Below, in pieces: positions 21,002 to 22,406 of a stretch of 22,406 nt of DNA (positions within the stretch are counted from its first letter, which is position 1; the number at the start of each line of letters is the position of its first letter). The notes below the pieces were generated by a model that saw only the letters and a list, made by a program, of their open reading frames with translations, was not told where the DNA came from and searched no databases. Source of the stretch: Nymphaea colorata (lineage: Eukaryota; Streptophyta; Magnoliopsida; Nymphaeales; Nymphaeaceae); assembly GCF_008831285.2 (NCBI RefSeq), contig NW_022204558.1, forward strand, positions 1 to 22,406. The letters run 5' to 3'. A program made the position numbers and the translations under genes.

Positions 21002-21734
21002 GAGATTTGAGTGATTCATTTGGTGTCTTGTAGGTAACCTAATATGTTTCACTTGTTATTACATATATTTGATCACATATATTTAATTGAGAGATTAAAT
21101 GATTCATTTTCACTTGTTATTACATATATTTGATCAATATATTTAATTGAGTGTGCGTAGCCATTTGTTACATACGTATAGAATGACTTAGTGGCTTGAA
21201 ATAAGAAGTTCGTTTGGAAATGAATGAGAGTCAGGTCATTAAGTTGGTCCCTTACAGTTAATCTAGTGTATTTCACTTGTTATTACATCTATAATGAATG
21301 ATTTAAATGATTGAAATCGCAAGTTCATATGGATACAAATGGGATCTATGCATTACTTTGAATGCGTGTAATTAGTCCGATGAGTTGAATTTGTTGTTAC
21401 ATCTATAGTGAACGATCTAAAGGATTGAAATCACGCGTTCGTACCAATACAAGTGAGATTTAAATGATTCATATGATCATGCATGCTTAATTGAATGTGT
21501 TTAACTTGTTGTTACATCTATATTAAATGATTTAGTAGATCGAAATCACAAGTTTGTATGAAAATGAATGAGATTCGAGTGATTCATTTGGTGTCTTATG
21601 GTTTACCTAATGTGTTTCACTAGTTGTTACATTTATAATGATTCTTAATACGGATGTCCTTAACAAGTGATTCATTTGGTGTCATATAGTTAACCTAATG
21701 TGTTTCACTTGTAATTTAATTGAATGTGCTTAAC
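21002..21734 (+). repeat. Block b4 of U5 (a-D3-A'-B-C-a-a/c)
   Basis: The 733-bp block has the truncated A and D3 (21089-21225, cttagtggcttgaaataag), then A', B, C, a truncated A ending at 21659, and a short fused A/C fragment up to the inverted segment. The region 21440-21621 is the forward partner of the following inverted segment. A 26-base direct repeat at 21050-21075 and 21111-21136 flanks the sequence deleted in U3. Equivalent blocks are at 2173, 7732, 11707, 14780 and 17846. Confidence 0.85.
21050..21136 (+). repeat. 26-base direct repeat in b4 flanking a deletion-prone segment
   Basis: The string beginning cacttgttattacatatatt and ending gatca occurs at 21050-21075 and 21111-21136, 61 bp apart, at the junction of the truncated A and D3. 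In U3 only one copy remains (14828-14853) and exactly the 61 bp between is missing. This is the product expected from slippage or exchange between the two copies. Confidence 0.88.
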
Positions 21735-21912
21735 AAGTGAATTAGGTTAACAATAGGGCACCAAATGAATCACTCAAATCTCATTCATTTTCATGCAAGC
21801 CTGTGATTTCAATCTACTAAATCATTTAACATGGATATAACAATAAGTCAAGTACATTCAATAAAGTATGCGTGATCATATGAATCACTTAAATCTGACT
21901 CGTATTGGTACG
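21735..21912 (-). repeat. Inverted C+A segment, U6
   Basis: Last visible copy, with ggttaacaatag as in U4 and U5. Its forward partner is at 21440-21621. Confidence 0.92.
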
Positions 21913-22406
21913 ACTATAGTGCACGATCTAAAGGATTGAAATTACAAGTTCGTATCAATACAAGTGCGATTTAAGTGATTCAAATGATCACACATACTTA
22001 ATTGAATGTGCTTAACTTATTGTTACATCCATGTTGCTTGATTAAGTGAACTGAAATCACAAGTTTGTATGAAAATGAATGTGATTCGAGTGATTCATTG
22101 GTGTCTTATAGTTAACCTAACGTGTTTCACATGTTATTACATCCATGATCAATGATTTAAATAATTAAAACTCACAAGTTTATATGGATATAAAGGAGAC
22201 CTATGCATTAGTTTGATCCTTTCTAGTTTGTACGATAAGTTGAACATGTTGTTACATCTATAGTGATCGATGCACAAGTTCACATCAATACGAGTGGATT
22301 TAATGATTCAATTGATCACGCATATTTAATTGAATGTACTTAACTTGTTGTTACGTTTATATTAAATGATTTAGTAAATTCAAATCATAGGTTTATATGA
22401 AAATGA
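21735..22406 (+). repeat. HOR copy U6, partial (inverted segment and b1)
   Basis: The inverted segment 21735-21912 is followed by b1, which the window cuts two bases before the expected start of b2. It is U4/U5-like (ggttaacaatag, cacatgttattac) but has small losses: ttt to tt near 22099 (gattcattggtg), ggg to gg near 22296, and a lost g in ttaatgattc near 22303. The array clearly continues past the right edge. Confidence 0.92.

Larger units (their letters stand above)
18579..21734 (+). repeat. HOR copy U5, 3156 bp, reference unit
   Basis: This is the cleanest full unit and is used here as reference. Decomposition (lower case = truncated subunit): inverted C+A 18579-18756; b 18757-18809; C 18810-18924; A 18925-19040; B 19041-19140 (14 bp short); C 19141-19255; a 19256-19342; D1 19343-19480; A' 19481-19595; B' 19596-19709; C 19710-19824; A 19825-19940; B 19941-20054; C 20055-20169; a 20170-20256; D2 20257-20389; a 20390-20445; b 20446-20537; C 20538-20652; A 20653-20768; B with snap-back insert 20769-20886; C 20887-21001; a 21002-21088; D3 21089-21225; A' 21226-21340; B 21341-21454; C 21455-21569; a 21570-21659; fused A/C fragment 21660-21734. 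Boundaries were set by eye and may move by a few bases. Confidence 0.93.
1..22406. repeat. Satellite DNA array with multi-kilobase higher-order repeats
   Basis: The whole window is tandem satellite built from diverged subunits of about 115 bp (types A, B and C) arranged into an approximately 3.15-kb higher-order repeat. Landmarks such as cttgttgttacatc, gtgattcatttggtgtc and gaaatcacaagtt recur throughout, and no stretch lies outside the repeat. The same 178-bp inverted landmark recurs at 2901, 8468, 12433, 15451, 18579 and 21735, giving unit lengths of 5567, 3965, 3018, 3128 and 3156 bp. Stop codons are dense in all frames and the few open frames are short. No rRNA, tRNA, transposon ends, telomere repeat or microsatellite tract is visible. 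Such arrays usually lie in constitutive heterochromatin or centromeres of eukaryotes; which applies here cannot be told from sequence alone. I do not recognise the family. Confidence 0.97.

Noticed and set aside
21209-21228. Possible CENP-B-box-like string, ttcgtttggaaatgaatg, in D elements
   Set aside because: It resembles the first half of the mammalian box (TTCG followed by GGAA), but the spacing is off by one base and the essential CGGG half is missing in every copy.
1-22406. Search for telomere repeats, rRNA, tRNA, LTR ends and microsatellites
   Set aside because: No TTTAGGG/TTAGGG runs, no recognisable RNA gene, no polypurine tract or primer-binding site next to LTR-like repeats, and no simple-sequence tract of notable length were seen.

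Overview
This window is one uninterrupted array of tandemly repeated satellite DNA. I see no protein-coding gene, rRNA, tRNA, transposon, CRISPR array or telomeric repeat. The sequence is AT-rich (about 28% GC in a line I counted). Complex repeats of this kind point to nuclear heterochromatin of a eukaryote, such as a centromere, pericentromere or subtelomere. I do not recognise the family and cannot name the organism. Frequent CG-to-TG/CA differences between copies fit a genome with CpG methylation, such as a plant or vertebrate, but that is inference.

The repeat is organised at four levels. (1) The basic subunit is about 115 bp, in three diverged types: A (116 bp, starts gagattcgagtgattcat), B (114 bp, starts gagacctatgcattag) and C (115 bp, starts gggatttaagtgattcat). 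In order they form an A-B-C trimer of 345 bp. Nearly every subunit carries a box close to GTTRTTACAT. (2) Subunits are combined, with truncations and fusions, into four blocks (b1 to b4) plus a 178-bp inverted segment (inv). Blocks b2, b3 and b4 each open with a truncated A joined to a chimeric C (D1, D2, D3). (3) inv+b1+b2+b3+b4 is the higher-order repeat (HOR), 3156 bp in its cleanest copy (18579-21734). (4) The HOR copies are themselves tandem: U0 (partial, 1-2900), U1 (2901-8467), U2 (8468-12432), U3 (12433-15450), U4 (15451-18578), U5 (18579-21734) and U6 (partial, 21735-22406).

The length differences have visible causes. U1 is 5567 bp because b3 is present four times (827+827+827+825 bp) and b2 has lost about 65 bp. 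U2 is 3965 bp because b3 is present twice. U0 also has two b3 copies, but with a different junction and an 18-base patch copied from elsewhere in the HOR, so that duplication looks independent. U3 is short because of 68-bp and 61-bp deletions, and U4 because of a net 28-bp loss. U1 and U2 share many private variants, and U3 to U5 share another set. The left part of U3 carries a U1/U2 variant and the rest is U4-like, as expected if U3 is a recombinant. U4 and U5 are almost identical, so the right side of the window is the most recently homogenised.

The most interesting structures are the inverted segment in all six visible positions, which forms a large dyad with the upstream b4; a second small snap-back inversion in every b3; and the nested history of unequal exchange. 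I found no evidence of a new gene system.
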